Shown piece by piece: positions 11,897-22,580 of a DNA stretch of 64,000 bases; the stretch's first letter is position 1, and each line of letters starts with the position of its first letter. Below the pieces are notes generated by a model, which saw only the letters and a list, made by a program, of their open reading frames with translations, made no database searches and had not been told where the DNA came from. Source of the DNA: Prunus persica. Taxonomy: Eukaryota; Streptophyta; Magnoliopsida; Rosales; Rosaceae. The DNA is taken from positions 3,616,941-3,680,940 of the forward strand of contig NC_034010.1 of NCBI RefSeq assembly GCF_000346465.2. The letters are read 5' to 3'. A program made the position numbers and the translations under genes.

Positions 11897-13379
11897 GCAA
11901 GTGAAAATATTTCAGGAAAAGATTAAGAACACAAACGACGGTTATTAATAAAATACGACGTATGATATGATTTTAAACGACGCAATGAAATAATCTCAGA
12001 CGTAATAAATGTTTAAAACCAAGGTAATTAAACAACGACGAAATAATATAAAATAAGACGTAATAATAACTTATTACGTCGATATTTACCGGACGACGTG
12101 ATAATTAACTATAAACGACGAAATATTTATATAACGTCGTGGTATTGATGTCCACACGACGTCAATAGTAATATACCGTCGTCTATATAAGGATCCAAAA
12201 CCCTTCTTTCTTTCTCTGTGAATGTTTGATTGCAGATTTGATTTTTCTGAACCATGTTTTTTGTTTTCTAATTTGATAAAATACAAGGCCAAGAAAGAAA
12301 GTTTTGGAATCTTATATAGACGACGGTATTTTAATATGACGTCGTGGTATTAACATTCACACGACGTAAAACAATAAGATACTGTCGTCTATATTAGATA
12401 TCAACCCTACTTTCTTTTTCTTTATATTTTATCAAATTAGGGAAAAACAAAAACCATTGTTCAGAGAAATCAAACCTGCAATTAAACAAGCAAATAAAAA
12501 AAAGACTATAATTTTAAAAACAACTTTGTCAATTTTCAGACGACGCTAGAACGACTGACGAACCGTCGTGGTCTACATATTTAACCACGTAAATAAGAAG
12601 CTACCGTCGTCTTATTTAGTTGAGGTAGTTGTCTTCAAAGTTGGAAACTTTCCCTCTTTGTCTGTATATTTTATCAAACTTGGAAAGAAGTAAAATGATT
12701 TTGGCCAGAAAAAAGGTAAAAAGATTTTTCAAACAAGAAACGTATGAGCATGCAAAACAGCAACCAAAATAGTGAAAATGAAAGCTTACCTTTTGCGTGC
12801 AATGAAAGCAAGAGGAAGACGATGTTTAAGTTCAGAGACGACGAAGAAGACGAGAGGAAGACGATGAGATACTCTGACAATGCTCTGACAAGGAAAAAAG
12901 ACAAAAAGTTTTCTCTGGGAGATTGAAATTTTTAATCGGGTTTGGAAACAGTGCATGTGTAAGTCAGGTAGACGAAAAGTTGCTTACATATAAAACCATT
13001 TCAAAAAAATAATACGGCGGTTACATATAACTACGACGTATAAATTACAAAATACGACGGTACATTTAACTTCGGACGTGGTAAATAAATACGACAGCAG
13101 TGTTGTAGGTACCGTCGTAGTGAACTCAAAAATCAAAGTACATAAGTAATAACTCGCGTCATGGTAGATTATTTAACACATCGTTTTTATTAATGTACCG
13201 ACGTGGATTTCTGTAATATACGTCGGTCATACCGACGTTGATTTTACAATTTAAACGGCGGTTTTTTTGTAAGGACCGCCGTTAGTTTTAAAAATTTATT
13301 CTATAAATTTGTCGCTTTCATTCATTTTCGGTTTACATTTAGGGTTCCAAGTTCTTCCTCTCTCAGAGACACTGTCTCT
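11897..13379. repeat. intron and subterminal repeat block of CACTA B
   Basis: Motif-rich non-coding sequence. Related units of about 200 bp containing acgtcgtggtatt and accgtcgtctatat recur near 12125-12240, 12320-12440 and 12540-12660. The segment 12790-12930 is probably the non-coding first exon of the Transposase_24 gene (minus strand). No independent gene is seen. Confidence 0.6.
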
Positions 13380-13790
13380 CACATCTCAAAGACAATAATT
13401 TGGATGTCTTTCTCAAAGAGAAATTGAGCTTACTCGCATCAAATCTATGTCCACAAGAAGAAGCTTGTCAACTAGCCTTCTCACTTCCTTGATCAAGCCT
13501 GATAGGACATTTAGTGCTTCTGAATACTCCTTGCTTTCCATCAAAAGAGATGCAAGCCTGGCCTCCACTCGCTGTCGAAGGAAAGTTCGCTTCTCAGGGA
13601 AATCTGAAGATCAGATGTGCCTGATCCTCTGCTTGATTTTCTTGGCTAAGAAGATCCGTCAGATTTGTGATAGCCTCTTCCTTTATCCGTAGAGCTTCAG
13701 AAGAAGAAGATGGGTTTCAAGAATGCGATAAAGAATAGAAATGGCTTCAGATGGCCTCTAAAGCATGAGCTATCGAATCAGTGCTTTGAA
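13380..13790 (-). pseudogene. captured RPN6 (26S proteasome subunit) fragment
   Basis: Read on the minus strand, this stretch matches the N-terminal half of the proteasome lid subunit RPN6/PSMD11 in pieces. In order: TDSIAHALEA and SEAISILYRILE (about 13780-13715), SSSEALRIKEEAITNLTDLL (13706-13650), TSDLQIS (about 13618-13598), EKRTFLRQRVEARLASLLME (13592-13534) and LNVLSGLIKEVRRLVDKLLL ending near SKLNFSLRK (about 13400). Single-base losses shift the frame at least twice and the part between the third and fourth pieces is deleted, so no functional protein can be made. It sits inside element B between its coding exons and right terminus, and resembles the host fragments known from Pack-CACTA elements. 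Family recognition is from memory of conserved RPN6 sequence. Confidence 0.82.
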
Positions 13791-13799
13791 CTATACAAG

Positions 13800-15122
13800 T
13801 CAATGCTTTGAACTATACAAGTCCTGCAGAAAGATAAAGGACCAAACTGTTAAAGAAACTGAAACTGTTAAAGAAACCCTAAACTAACACGACGCAATAT
13901 TTGTTTTGCCACGTGGAATCTTTTCATTTAACGTCGTTAGGTTTAATATAACCGACGTGGATTTGAATTTTTAAATTATGAATAGAATTTTTTTTCCCGT
14001 GACCTTTCAGTTTATTTTTCAATTACAGTGCGTTATAAATAGAGTTTTTTTTCCAGAGGAAATTTAAAATGAAGGAAATTAATGTTCTGGAATATGTAAA
14101 GTTTCTTTTTTGGATGACAGATTTAAATAAAATAAGAATATAAAAACAACGACTGTTTTTGTATTACTGTCGTCGTTTTTCGTCGTCTTAAGTAAGACTA
14201 AGACGACGTAATATATTTGTTGAGCGACGTTGATTTGTTTTTTAAACGTCGTTAGGTATAATATAACCGTCGTTGAAAATTGTCTCTCTGATTGCAAATT
14301 TGCAACGACGTTAGGTATAATATTTGTAGATACACAAACGCACACACATCATCAACTTCCAAAAAATTGTCTCTCTGATTGCAAATCTGTGTCATCTGTT
14401 AAGATTATGATGTGGAACAGAGTTCCATCTGGTAAGATTTCGTAACCCTTGGGATCTCAAAAAAATCTGATTATGTCGGCGGTTTTCTATATAAACCGTC
14501 GTGGTTATTTCAATTCTTGTCATTAAGTAGATCTACCGATGTAGGATAAGAAAATCAAAGAAAAAATTGTTAACAAAAATTCTTATTAAGACGACGGTTT
14601 AAATTAAAGGTACGACGTATAAAATGAATAAATACGACGTTAAATTTTATAGTACGATTTAAAGATAACGTCGTAGAACTATACGAGAATGACGTCGATA
14701 TATTTATATTTTCCGTCGTTGTACATTAATTTAATACGGCGATATTTTGTATTTTAAAGCCGTGGATTTGTTTGTAATTATACGACGTCTTATACGAAAA
14801 CCTCGTCGTGTTATTTTATAAGTAAAAACGGCGGCTTTTATTGAAATCGTCGTCTTTACTTTCTACATCGGTCGATTCATAACTTTTGCCGTTCTTTGTT
14901 GGCTTTGATTTTACATTGCGGAAATCTGTTTCAAATAGACGTCGGTTGTTTAATTAGGTACGTCGTTGTTTTTGAATAGCCATTTGAATCTCCATTTTTT
15001 AGTTGTCTAAGGTGGTATTACACGACGGTGTTTTTATAACCGTCGTCTTTTTAAAAACCACGACGGTTTTCACTTAGACCGTCGTTGTTTTCTGGTCGTC
15101 TTTTTCACTTTTTGTAGTAGTG
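13800..15122. repeat. right subterminal region of CACTA B
   Basis: Dense CGACGG/CCGTCG motifs run up to the CACTA terminus at 15122. The word aaaattgtctctctgattgcaa occurs twice (about 14276 and 14364), and the second copy continues into a short segment without the motifs (about 14385-14450). That segment could be another small captured piece, but I do not recognise it. A 22-bp word (tgctttgaactatacaagtc) is doubled near 13782-13823. Confidence 0.6.
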
Positions 15123-15575
15123 TGGTGCTGGGTTTGTGAGATGTAAGGTGAGCTGTGGGGCAAATCCTTGAAGCTGAGCTGTGGGGTTTATTTTTTGGTC
15201 TAAAATTAGCCATTAAAAAAAGAATAATGGATATTGCTGTTGAAATGTATTATGTCACTCCTTTGAATCTTATCCTGAGTAATAAGCTGAACATCTGTCA
15301 TCCTATTACTGGCTTGGTTAACAGTTGCAAAAGACTTTTGCGCAAAATTCCAAGAAGTAAACTTCAACACATTTACAGAGAGAGGACGCCGTAGCTGATT
15401 GATTGGCTGCTTGGAGCCACGTCAGTGACCTTGGCTTGGGCTGCTGTTGATGGATGATTCGTTAGGGGTTACGAAGACCCGTATGATTAATATTGTTTAG
15501 TGGTTTTTTTCTCTTTTTGTCATGGGGTTTTATACCCTTGTTTCACCAAAAAAATAAAATAATAAAGAAAGAGAG
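15123..15575 (+). mobile_element. LINE 3' remnant with RNase H domain
   Basis: The frame from about 15149 reads QILEAELWGLFFGLKLAI, then HPITGLVNSCKRLL and KLQHIYRER. This is the RNase H-like domain at the end of plant LINE polyproteins. It is followed by 3'-UTR and an A-rich stretch at about 15549-15575, the likely LINE tail. The frame ends early at TAG 15392-15394 and no reverse transcriptase is present. The left side is cut by the CACTA end at 15122, so B may have inserted into this LINE. Confidence 0.7.
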
Positions 15576-16346
15576 AGGAAATTGAATATAAAAAAGAGGG
15601 TGAGATATTAAACAAATGGCAATGGGTGCAGATTCATCAGTCAAAACACAAATCCTTAATATAAGCGCATACTTCAATTTCGTAATAAAAAACACATGTA
15701 TGCATATATTATATAAAGTCTTGATCTCTTTGACTACAGGGGTTCAAGATATTTGTGATTACTCACCGTTGAATGTAAATTTAACGGTTCACTCACTCTT
15801 GCACTTCTTTTAAGAAACTTTTTAAAACTATTGGATTAATATCCAACAGTGAGTGACCACAATATCTTAAACTTCTATGATATAAGAGATCGGAACTGAT
15901 ATTATATATATGGCTTAAATTGATTTATTTTTATTTTTTTGCGCTCCCGGGCCATGCCCTGGTCACCCTGGCCAAGTGCCGGCCTTCCCTAATATTTTTC
16001 TCAATATATATATGTAATGTTTTTGTTTTTTCACAAAGCGCGTTCTCAGCTTTTGAATCAGCAGAGCCCACCACAACCCAACCGAACGTACACCAAAATT
16101 ACAAGGAAGTTTCTCTCTCCCATGTCCAAAAGGTTCATCTACGCAAATGCCTAAATTCGCATATAAAATCACACCCTCCATCATCACTATAGAAGGCTTA
16201 AACCGGTTGAGGAAGTGAACCTACCTCCGGCGTCACACAACAGCAACTGACCCCGAAACTCACTCGGCTTTAAGTATCCACTACCCTCACCACGTTTCCT
16301 ACTCTCCACTCACAAATTACGCATACATCCGCCGAAAAAACTCACA
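15576..16346. other. intergenic, upstream of the HIPP-like gene
   Basis: I find no convincing coding sequence. Open frames near 15920-16192 occur on both strands and show no known domain. Position and composition fit a promoter and 5' leader for the gene starting at 16347. Confidence 0.5.
16162..16168 (+). promoter_or_regulatory. candidate TATA box
   Basis: TATAAAA about 185 bases before the ATG at 16347, in an otherwise fitting leader. Position and sequence are the only evidence. Confidence 0.35.
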
Positions 16347-17997
16347 ATGGCCAAGGTGAGACTAATTCATCCGCCTCTGATTCTCTATCTTTTGGTTTAG
16401 CCCTTACTTTACTTGCTCTCTATATGCTTGCGTTTGCTTGATGGGCGTGTGTTTAAGTAATGGGTTTTGGTGTTTGTTTTTGGGTTTCATGCAGAAGAAG
16501 AATAACAATGGCGTCAAGAACAAGAACAAGAACAACTACACCAACAACAACGACGGGGGTGAGAAGAAGGAGGACGGCTCCATCGCCTCTAAGATTGTCA
16601 AACGGGTCAAACCTTTTCAAGGTAAAATCATTCAACCCCAGTTCAAAAAGCACCCCAGTTTATCAGATTTCCTTCAAATTTTGTCTTACACGGATTCTGA
16701 TCTCCCTTCACTCATGAAATTGTCTTCTTTTATTTTCTCTATTTTGGTGCATGGAAAAAGTAATATTCCAAACGAATTTGATTCAGATTATGCTCTGTTT
16801 CTATTTTAGTCTTTATGGGTTGAATCTCATACACAATCAGATTCCTTTTTTTTTTTTTTTTTTTTTCATTTCTGGGATGGTTTTTAAGTTGTGTATTATA
16901 TATGCAACACAGGCGCTGAGTCGGTGAAATCTGAGGGCCAAGCGAACAAGCGTACGGTGGTCGGAAAAGTGGACCCCACAAAGCTGAGAGACGAGCTGGC
17001 CACCAAGACCAAGAAGAAGGTCGACCTCGTCTCTCCCCAGCCCAAAAAGGACAACAAAGTCAACAAAGACGACGCCATCGACACCAAGAAAAAGCAGCCT
17101 GAGAAAACAGACAACGACGAAAAACCCAAAGAGGTGTGTGTAGTGCGCATTGGTTCCTAACGTGCCCCAGTCTTGTTCTACGCACCTGCCTCAAAATTTT
17201 TATTATTTTCATGTTTCAAAAAATTTAATCGCTTTTATTAATTAAAGGGGTCATGGGTTTGTGTAGGCTGCGTTGAACTTGAGAAACTTGAGAGTTTTGA
17301 ACTTTAGAAACTTGAGAGTTTTGAAATTGACGAACTTGACAGTTTTGGACTTGAGACTTTCGAACCCGACGAACTTGAGACTTTCGAACTCGACGAACTT
17401 GAGACTTTCGAACTTCACAAACTTGAGACTTTCGAACTTCACAAACTTGAGAACCTTGTACCTGTCAGGGCGTGAGATTTTTTCAGAGATCGGAGGTGAG
17501 GTTATAAATTCCACCAATCGTTAATGTGACGGCGTCGTTTCTAAGATGATGAATTTGTTTTTAATTATTTGACATGGGTAACGTGAACAGGAAACGACGG
17601 GAACGACGGAAACGACGGAAATGAAGGAAACGACGGGAACGACGGCAACGACGGCAACGACGGCAACGACGGCAACGACGGCAATGGCAGTGGCGGTGGA
17701 GATGAGAAGAAAAAGGAGGAAGACGAGGGCAATGGTGGTGGCAAAATGAAGTATCCAGCGGGTCAGTCCGGCTTTGGACAAATTTCATATGGAACGGTAT
17801 ATCGTCATGGATATGGTTATCAAAATGGGGCACTCAAAACGGGGGAAAAAATGTTGCTACTGTGCTGTGAGGTATTTGGCTTACTAATTATGTACAACCA
17901 CTTGGCCATTCACATCTACACTACGAGCATCCACAGTGGAGTTGTATTTTCAGGAGCGCAAAGTCACTTTTACATTCCCTATCTCCAAGGGATGTAA
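16347..17997 (+). CDS. HIPP-like protein lacking metal-binding cysteines
   Basis: Five exons have GT-AG borders and consistent phase: 16347-16355 (MAK), 16495-16621, 16913-17133, 17267-17495, 17591-17997. Exons 2-3 match a heavy-metal-associated (HMA) domain of isoprenylated plant proteins: SIASKIVKRVKPFQG then VVGKVDPTKLRDELATKTKK and KKVDLVSPQPKKD. The usual HCEGC metal motif before ASKIVK is replaced by DGSI, so the copper/zinc site is gone. Exon 4, where a second HMA would be expected, is a repeat of NLRLSNFT-like units. Exon 5 starts with an NDG repeat, then a Gly/Tyr stretch typical of HIPP tails. No CaaX box remains: the frame passes the place where it should be (about 17870) and ends inside a MITE. 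It is either a diverged gene or a young pseudogene. Confidence 0.72.
17273..17460. repeat. minisatellite in exon 4 of the HIPP-like gene
   Basis: About 21-27-bp units related to acgaacttgagactttcga are repeated roughly eight times. In the gene's frame they give NLRVLNFR and NLRLSNFT-type units that resemble leucine-rich repeats by composition, but they are too short to be true LRRs. Confidence 0.8.
17591..17690. repeat. AACGACGGN tandem repeat coding for (N-D-G)n
   Basis: A near-perfect 9-bp repeat (aacgacgga / aacgacggc) encodes Asn-Asp-Gly about ten times at the start of exon 5. It resembles the CACTA motif by chance of composition, but here it is coding. Confidence 0.85.
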
Positions 17998-18512
17998 ATA
18001 AGTTTTTTGCTCAAATAGAAAACGATGTAATCTAAAGATGCATATTCGATTTGTTTGTGATAATTCATTGTTGTGTGTTTTTTTTTTTTTGTGCTTTATC
18101 TTTTTAAAATTAATTTTGTGCGTGTTAGATTTATTTTTATTTTTATAAATAAATGGACCTAAAAAAAATTAAATTTGGAGAACATATGATTTTACCTACA
18201 AACTAACATAAAAATATCTACTAAACATTTTAAGGTATTTTTTATAATATTTCATACCATTGGAAGTGCAATGCAATTTGCATGAAATCTGGACCTTCTA
18301 TTTTGAATTCCAATACTTTTCTTTCCCTTTTTCTCTTGTGGGTCTCGCCTGCAAATGATGTAAAAAAAGATGCACATGTATATCTAATTTTGCATCTCAA
18401 TGGTTGTGATGTATTTTTACAACCATTTACATCTTCCCATTAGAGATAATTCCGGCGATAAAATATGTATATATAACATACACTTGGCTTTACACCCCCA
18501 TTGGAGATGCTC
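17925..18512. mobile_element. MITE at the 3' end of the HIPP-like gene
   Basis: The left end gagcatccacagtgga and the right end ccattggagatgctc form inverted repeats (GAGCATCCACAGTGG against GAGCATCTCCAATGG). The interior is AT-rich without coding sequence. The target duplication is unclear. The left 73 bases are read through as the last codons of the HIPP-like gene. Confidence 0.65.
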
Positions 18513-19691
18513 TAATGTCACACACATCATTTATTCTACATTTGAATAATTTAATTTAATCTTATTTTCTATATAGTTTTATTGTTGTTGGATATTCTAG
18601 TATTATAGTTGAGATCAAAGTTACATATAAAAGTTAAAGCAAGCATTGTGTTGTGTGGTTCCAATTTTCAATCCTATGCGACATGGTCCCGCATTTTTTT
18701 AGGATATGACGGAGCCAATTAATCATTTTTAGGAGAGGAATTATAATATTTTTGTTAGGCCATCTTCGGCCATGGCCATAAATCATATATAGCACTCAAA
18801 AGATGCAAAATTCATCTTCAGTCATGGGTCAAAAAAAAATTAGTCAAATTTTGAGGGCTACATTTAGTCCTTTAGCAATCATCCCAAGCCACTTGTAGCC
18901 TAGGCCAAACTTTTCCTGTGAGCCCAACACATGTGTTGCCCAAATACGAGAAAGTATCACGTGTGGGTGTGAGAAGGGGAATATCTTATGCAACTGCAAT
19001 CCAAAGATTGATATTAAAGGCGCGTTGACGTCTCCTAGCCATAATTATTATTTTTGTTTCTTTTAACCTTTGAAGGTATTTAAATACTTTACTTATTCAC
19101 AACTTTTCCCTCTTCTTTTTATTTTTTTATTTTTTATTTTTTTGTCAAATGTTTTCTACACTCATTTCATTCATTCATTTCCCACAATTTTATTCTCTTT
19201 ACTTGTTTTGTTATTCATATTGTAGTGGAATGTATGCGTATTTTACCACAGTTTTTCTTAAAATAATAAAATATGGAGAGTCCTAAAATATAGCCCCACA
19301 GAAATTCAAATTTTGTTATTCATATTCAAGGCTGATGATAGCTTGACGTCGGCGCACGAAAATTCAAATTCTTGCACCAGCAAACGGTAAAAGTTTTTTA
19401 AAACCCGAGCGCTAATATTAGGCTGGCGTCAACCATGATGTCATGCACGCGCCAACAGTAAATTTTTTTACAACCCGGGTGCTGGCGTCAGCTGCCTTCG
19501 GGCTCGAGGTATGGCAGGTTTGGCCTACGAGCTAGCCCAGTTACATGGGACCCACAACTTGGCCGGACAAGCTTGGCCCTCTGGAAGTGCTTGCCTGGGC
19601 TTGAGCCCTGTCCTGCCCTGGCTGGAGGCAACGGGTGGAATCGCTCTTACAATTTCAATATCACATCATTTTGCTTCCCCAAATCCGAGTG
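18513..19691. other. intergenic, unassigned repeats
   Basis: I recognise no gene. A MITE-like end (aggccatcttcggccatgg) lies near 18757, with no clear partner. Two similar words (gcaccagcaaacggtaaaag and gcgccaacagtaaatttttt, each followed by an acccg...gct stretch) lie near 19373 and 19450. Short open frames at 19511-19726 are GC-rich and show no known domain. Confidence 0.4.
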
Positions 19692-19696
19692 TGTAC

Positions 19697-19979
19697 TGTT
19701 GGAAGGTGATGGACCCTCACTCATAAAACTCTCAATATTTGGGAGAAGATACTTTATTTCAAATTTCTTGGGTGCAACCAACCGATTACATGACTTTAGC
19801 ATATATAGCAATTACAACCACTGAAGGTAATAAAGCCCCACTACTTCCTAGCCTTGAATACATGCACCCAGCCTTGAATACATGCACCCAATCAACTTCT
19901 AGAGTCTTTCCAAATGCTTATACATTAACTAAATACATAACTCATGAATCTAATTAATAAAGCATGTTTATTTTCAACA
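19697..19979 (-). repeat. Copia 3' LTR
   Basis: It starts tgttggaaggtgatggaccc on the plus strand and ends ttattttcaaca, i.e. TGTTGAAAAT...CCAACA on the element's strand. It is 283 bp because of a doubled 20-bp segment. Confidence 0.93.
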
Positions 19980-20547
19980 TTCCCCCTTAAACATGATTTT
20001 CTAGTTTGAAACAAACTCCAAGTAATCCTCGCAATCTTTTGAATGTCTCCAACTTCAAAGGCTTGGTGAAAATATCTGCAACTTGGTCTTCAGACTTCAC
20101 ATACTTCAGCACTGAAAGGACCCGCCCCGAATTTTCTCAAAATCCGAGACGAACCCTTTGGAATTCCTGACATCACCCCGATGTCAGGCCCACTTACTAA
20201 AAACTGAGACTTCCTGCCGAAATTTCGGCAGAGTCTCCCCTATAATTTGGACATTTCCCAAAATTTATACCTGCATAAAAACGCATTTAATATTCCCAAC
20301 AGGCAGCATGCACAATATAATTTCATGCAAATTCTCATAAATGGCCTTCGACCTTCCAATAATTCTCAAACAACTACCAAACAATTCAGATACAAATTAT
20401 GACTAATATTTAGTCTGCGGCTGCGCCTAATAACCTTAGGCTGCCTACGTACCCTCCTTGAGGGATCAAGCCACACGTAGTTCTTCCATAAAACCCAATT
20501 CCACCTTTGGGCGATACCTTATTTCATTTCTCTGTATTTCATATAAT

Positions 20548-21115
20548 CTCCCCATACGCTGGTACAACCAACGCCACGTATGGGGCCTGTCAACACGCCG
20601 GATAACCTACGCCACGTGTGACCATGCCATACTATCATAATATCTCCCCATACGCCGGTACAACTAACGCCACGTATGGGGTCTGTCTCAACGCCGGATA
20701 ACCTATGCCACGCGAGACCTGCACATCATATCACATAACTCCCCATACGCCGGTACAACCAACGCCACGTATGGGGCCTGTCCCAACGCCGGATAACCTA
20801 CGCCACGCGGGACCTCAATTTCATATCACAAATCTCCCCATACGCCGGTACAACCAACGCCACGTATGGGGTCTGTCGACACGCCGGATAACCTACGCCA
20901 TGTGCGACCTCAACACAATATCACATAATCTCCCCGTACGCCGGTACAACCAACGCCACGTACGGGGCCTGTCTCAACGCCGGATAACCTACGTCACGCG
21001 AGACCTGAACATCATATTGCAAATCTCCCCATACGCCGGTACAACCAACGCCACGTATGGGGTCTGTCCCAACGCCGGATAACCTACGCCACGTGGGACC
21101 TAACTTTCACTTGGT
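20548..21115. repeat. six tandem 95-96-bp hairpin-forming units
   Basis: Units start at 20548, 20644, 20739, 20834, 20930 and 21025, each with ctcccc(a/g)tacg. Every unit has two potential stems: ccccatacg paired with cgtatgggg, and a second arm starting gtc paired with one ending gac around an AACGCCGGATAACC loop. Stem bases change together between units (see findings). Confidence 0.92.
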
Positions 21116-22295
21116 GGTACTTGTAGTCATTCCAACATCCGGGGAGGTACTTAAAGTAGTGCGTATAGCACTCCAAACGGACATTCTAGACTCTGTTGTA
21201 CCCTTGTACAACCATAAATAATTATAATTATATAAATAAATTCTAATATTGTGTAATCCTTCACAATGGTCTAGCACCCGATAATCCCCCCTTAAAAAGG
21301 TGAGATTACTCCGGGAGACTCACGGTCAACCAAGGGTCAAACTACTCTAACCCTGGTCAAACGGACCTGCAGAACCGACGACCTACAATTTCCGATCCGA
21401 AAGTCCCTATGGGTTCTACCAGGTACAGGACACTTGTCCTGCAAGTTTGGTTCAGATCGGACGGTCGGATTGCTCACGATCGCACGATCCGACGGTTAAT
21501 ATAAAATATAAACTTTAAATTATTATTCGGAACATCAGGGGCTCCGATTCACGATCCGTGAATTCCTACACAATCCTAGAAATACCTAGATTAACATATA
21601 TTAAATTTGGGACCATCCGACGGCCCCAACCTATCGAACCCGGATAACGCACAATATGCGATTATCCGTTCGATAGTCAAACGACGTCCGAATTGAGATC
21701 CGCGAAATCCTACCCACTCGTGACAACCTAAGGATCTCATCGGAATACAGTGCTATTTCTCTACAGTGCCCACGCGCCGCCGCACGCGCCGACAGCGCGT
21801 GGGTGCCCAAAGCGATAACGCTTCGCCAGAAAATCTCAAAACCACGGCTCCAAACTCCTACCCTAGGTATAACACCCTATTTGGAGCCACTTTTGTTCTT
21901 GGACCTACCCCAAAAAGTGGCCGGAAATGGCCGATCACGGCGGCCGAAGTTTCGGCCGATTTTCAATTCGAAAATCGAGTGATCTAGAGATCGAATCGAT
22001 CAAAACCCAACCAACAGGCAGCTAGAACAGCTTGAGAGGTTCAAGATCCATACTTGGGTCGACGGAAATGGTGGCCGGAGGAGGGAGATCGACGGCGTTG
22101 AAGTTCCGGCGACATCCGGGCGAAAATCGCCATTTTCCGGCGGCTGGAGCGGCGGCCGATGGCGGGGATGGGCTGGGTCGTGACGCCGAGGTCGAGCCGG
22201 TTCTTTTGACACCGGCCCCGTCCGCAGCCGCGGCCGGTGGCCGGAGTTACGAGGAGAGAGAGATGAGAGGCCGACGGGAGAGAGAGAGAAGTCGC

Positions 22296-22331
<36 letters not shown>
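22296..22331. repeat. (GA)n microsatellite
   Basis: An uninterrupted gagaga run inside the 2.47-kb insertion. Confidence 0.95.
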
Positions 22332-22335
<4 letters not shown>

Positions 22336-22580
22336 CCAGATTTTATAAAAAAATCTCATTTCAAAATATTTACGATTATGCCAATGGGCTTCTTTTGACC
22401 ATATCTCTCTCGTTATAACTCCGATTCGAGCCCACTACATGTCTGTGAACTCGTCTCAGTACGACCTATCCAAAAATACAAGTCACGGTCCCAAACTCTC
22501 TCCGGTTAAAAATATGACTAAAATACCCTTAAATAATTAAATAATTAAATAAGGGTTAAATTTGGGGTCGTGGTGTTACA

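Larger units (their letters stand above)
8702..15122 (-). mobile_element. CACTA element B, right part, interrupted by element A
   Basis: The right end at 15122 is again ...tttttgtagtagtg, reverse complement CACTACTACAAAAA, the same terminus as element A. The following tgg (15123-15125) would be the 3-bp target duplication. Reading leftwards from this end come the first exons of a Transposase_24 gene on the minus strand, whose downstream Ulp1 exons should lie past 8702, exactly where element A begins. The simplest reading is that A jumped into an intron of B's gene and the rest of B lies left of this window. B carries a hAT insertion and a captured RPN6 fragment. Confidence 0.75.
20111..22580 (-). 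mobile_element. 2.47-kb LTR-like insertion inside Copia
   Basis: It is bordered by tcagc at 20106-20110 and at 22581-22585, an apparent 5-bp target duplication. On the minus strand it starts TGTAACACCACGACCCC and ends ...GGGTCCTTTCAGT. It splits the Copia RNase H / C-terminal coding region. No gag, pol or primer site is visible, so it looks like a long solo LTR (or a non-autonomous relic) of another, probably Gypsy-type, element. Contents include a six-unit 95-bp tandem array, a GC-rich tract and a GA microsatellite. Open frames at 21766-22418 are GC-rich without recognisable domains. Confidence 0.7.

Noticed and set aside
13447..13692. Plus-strand 81-aa frame in CACTA B
   Set aside because: The minus strand of the same stretch shows clear RPN6 similarity, so the plus-strand frame is a shadow.
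17251..17517. Minus-strand frame of repeated KFVKFESL units
   Set aside because: It is the shadow of the minisatellite whose plus-strand reading fits the spliced HIPP-like gene.
22000..22418. Open frames on both strands rich in Arg, Gly, Ser and Ala
   Set aside because: They come from GC-rich sequence and a GA microsatellite within an LTR-like insertion and match no protein family I know.
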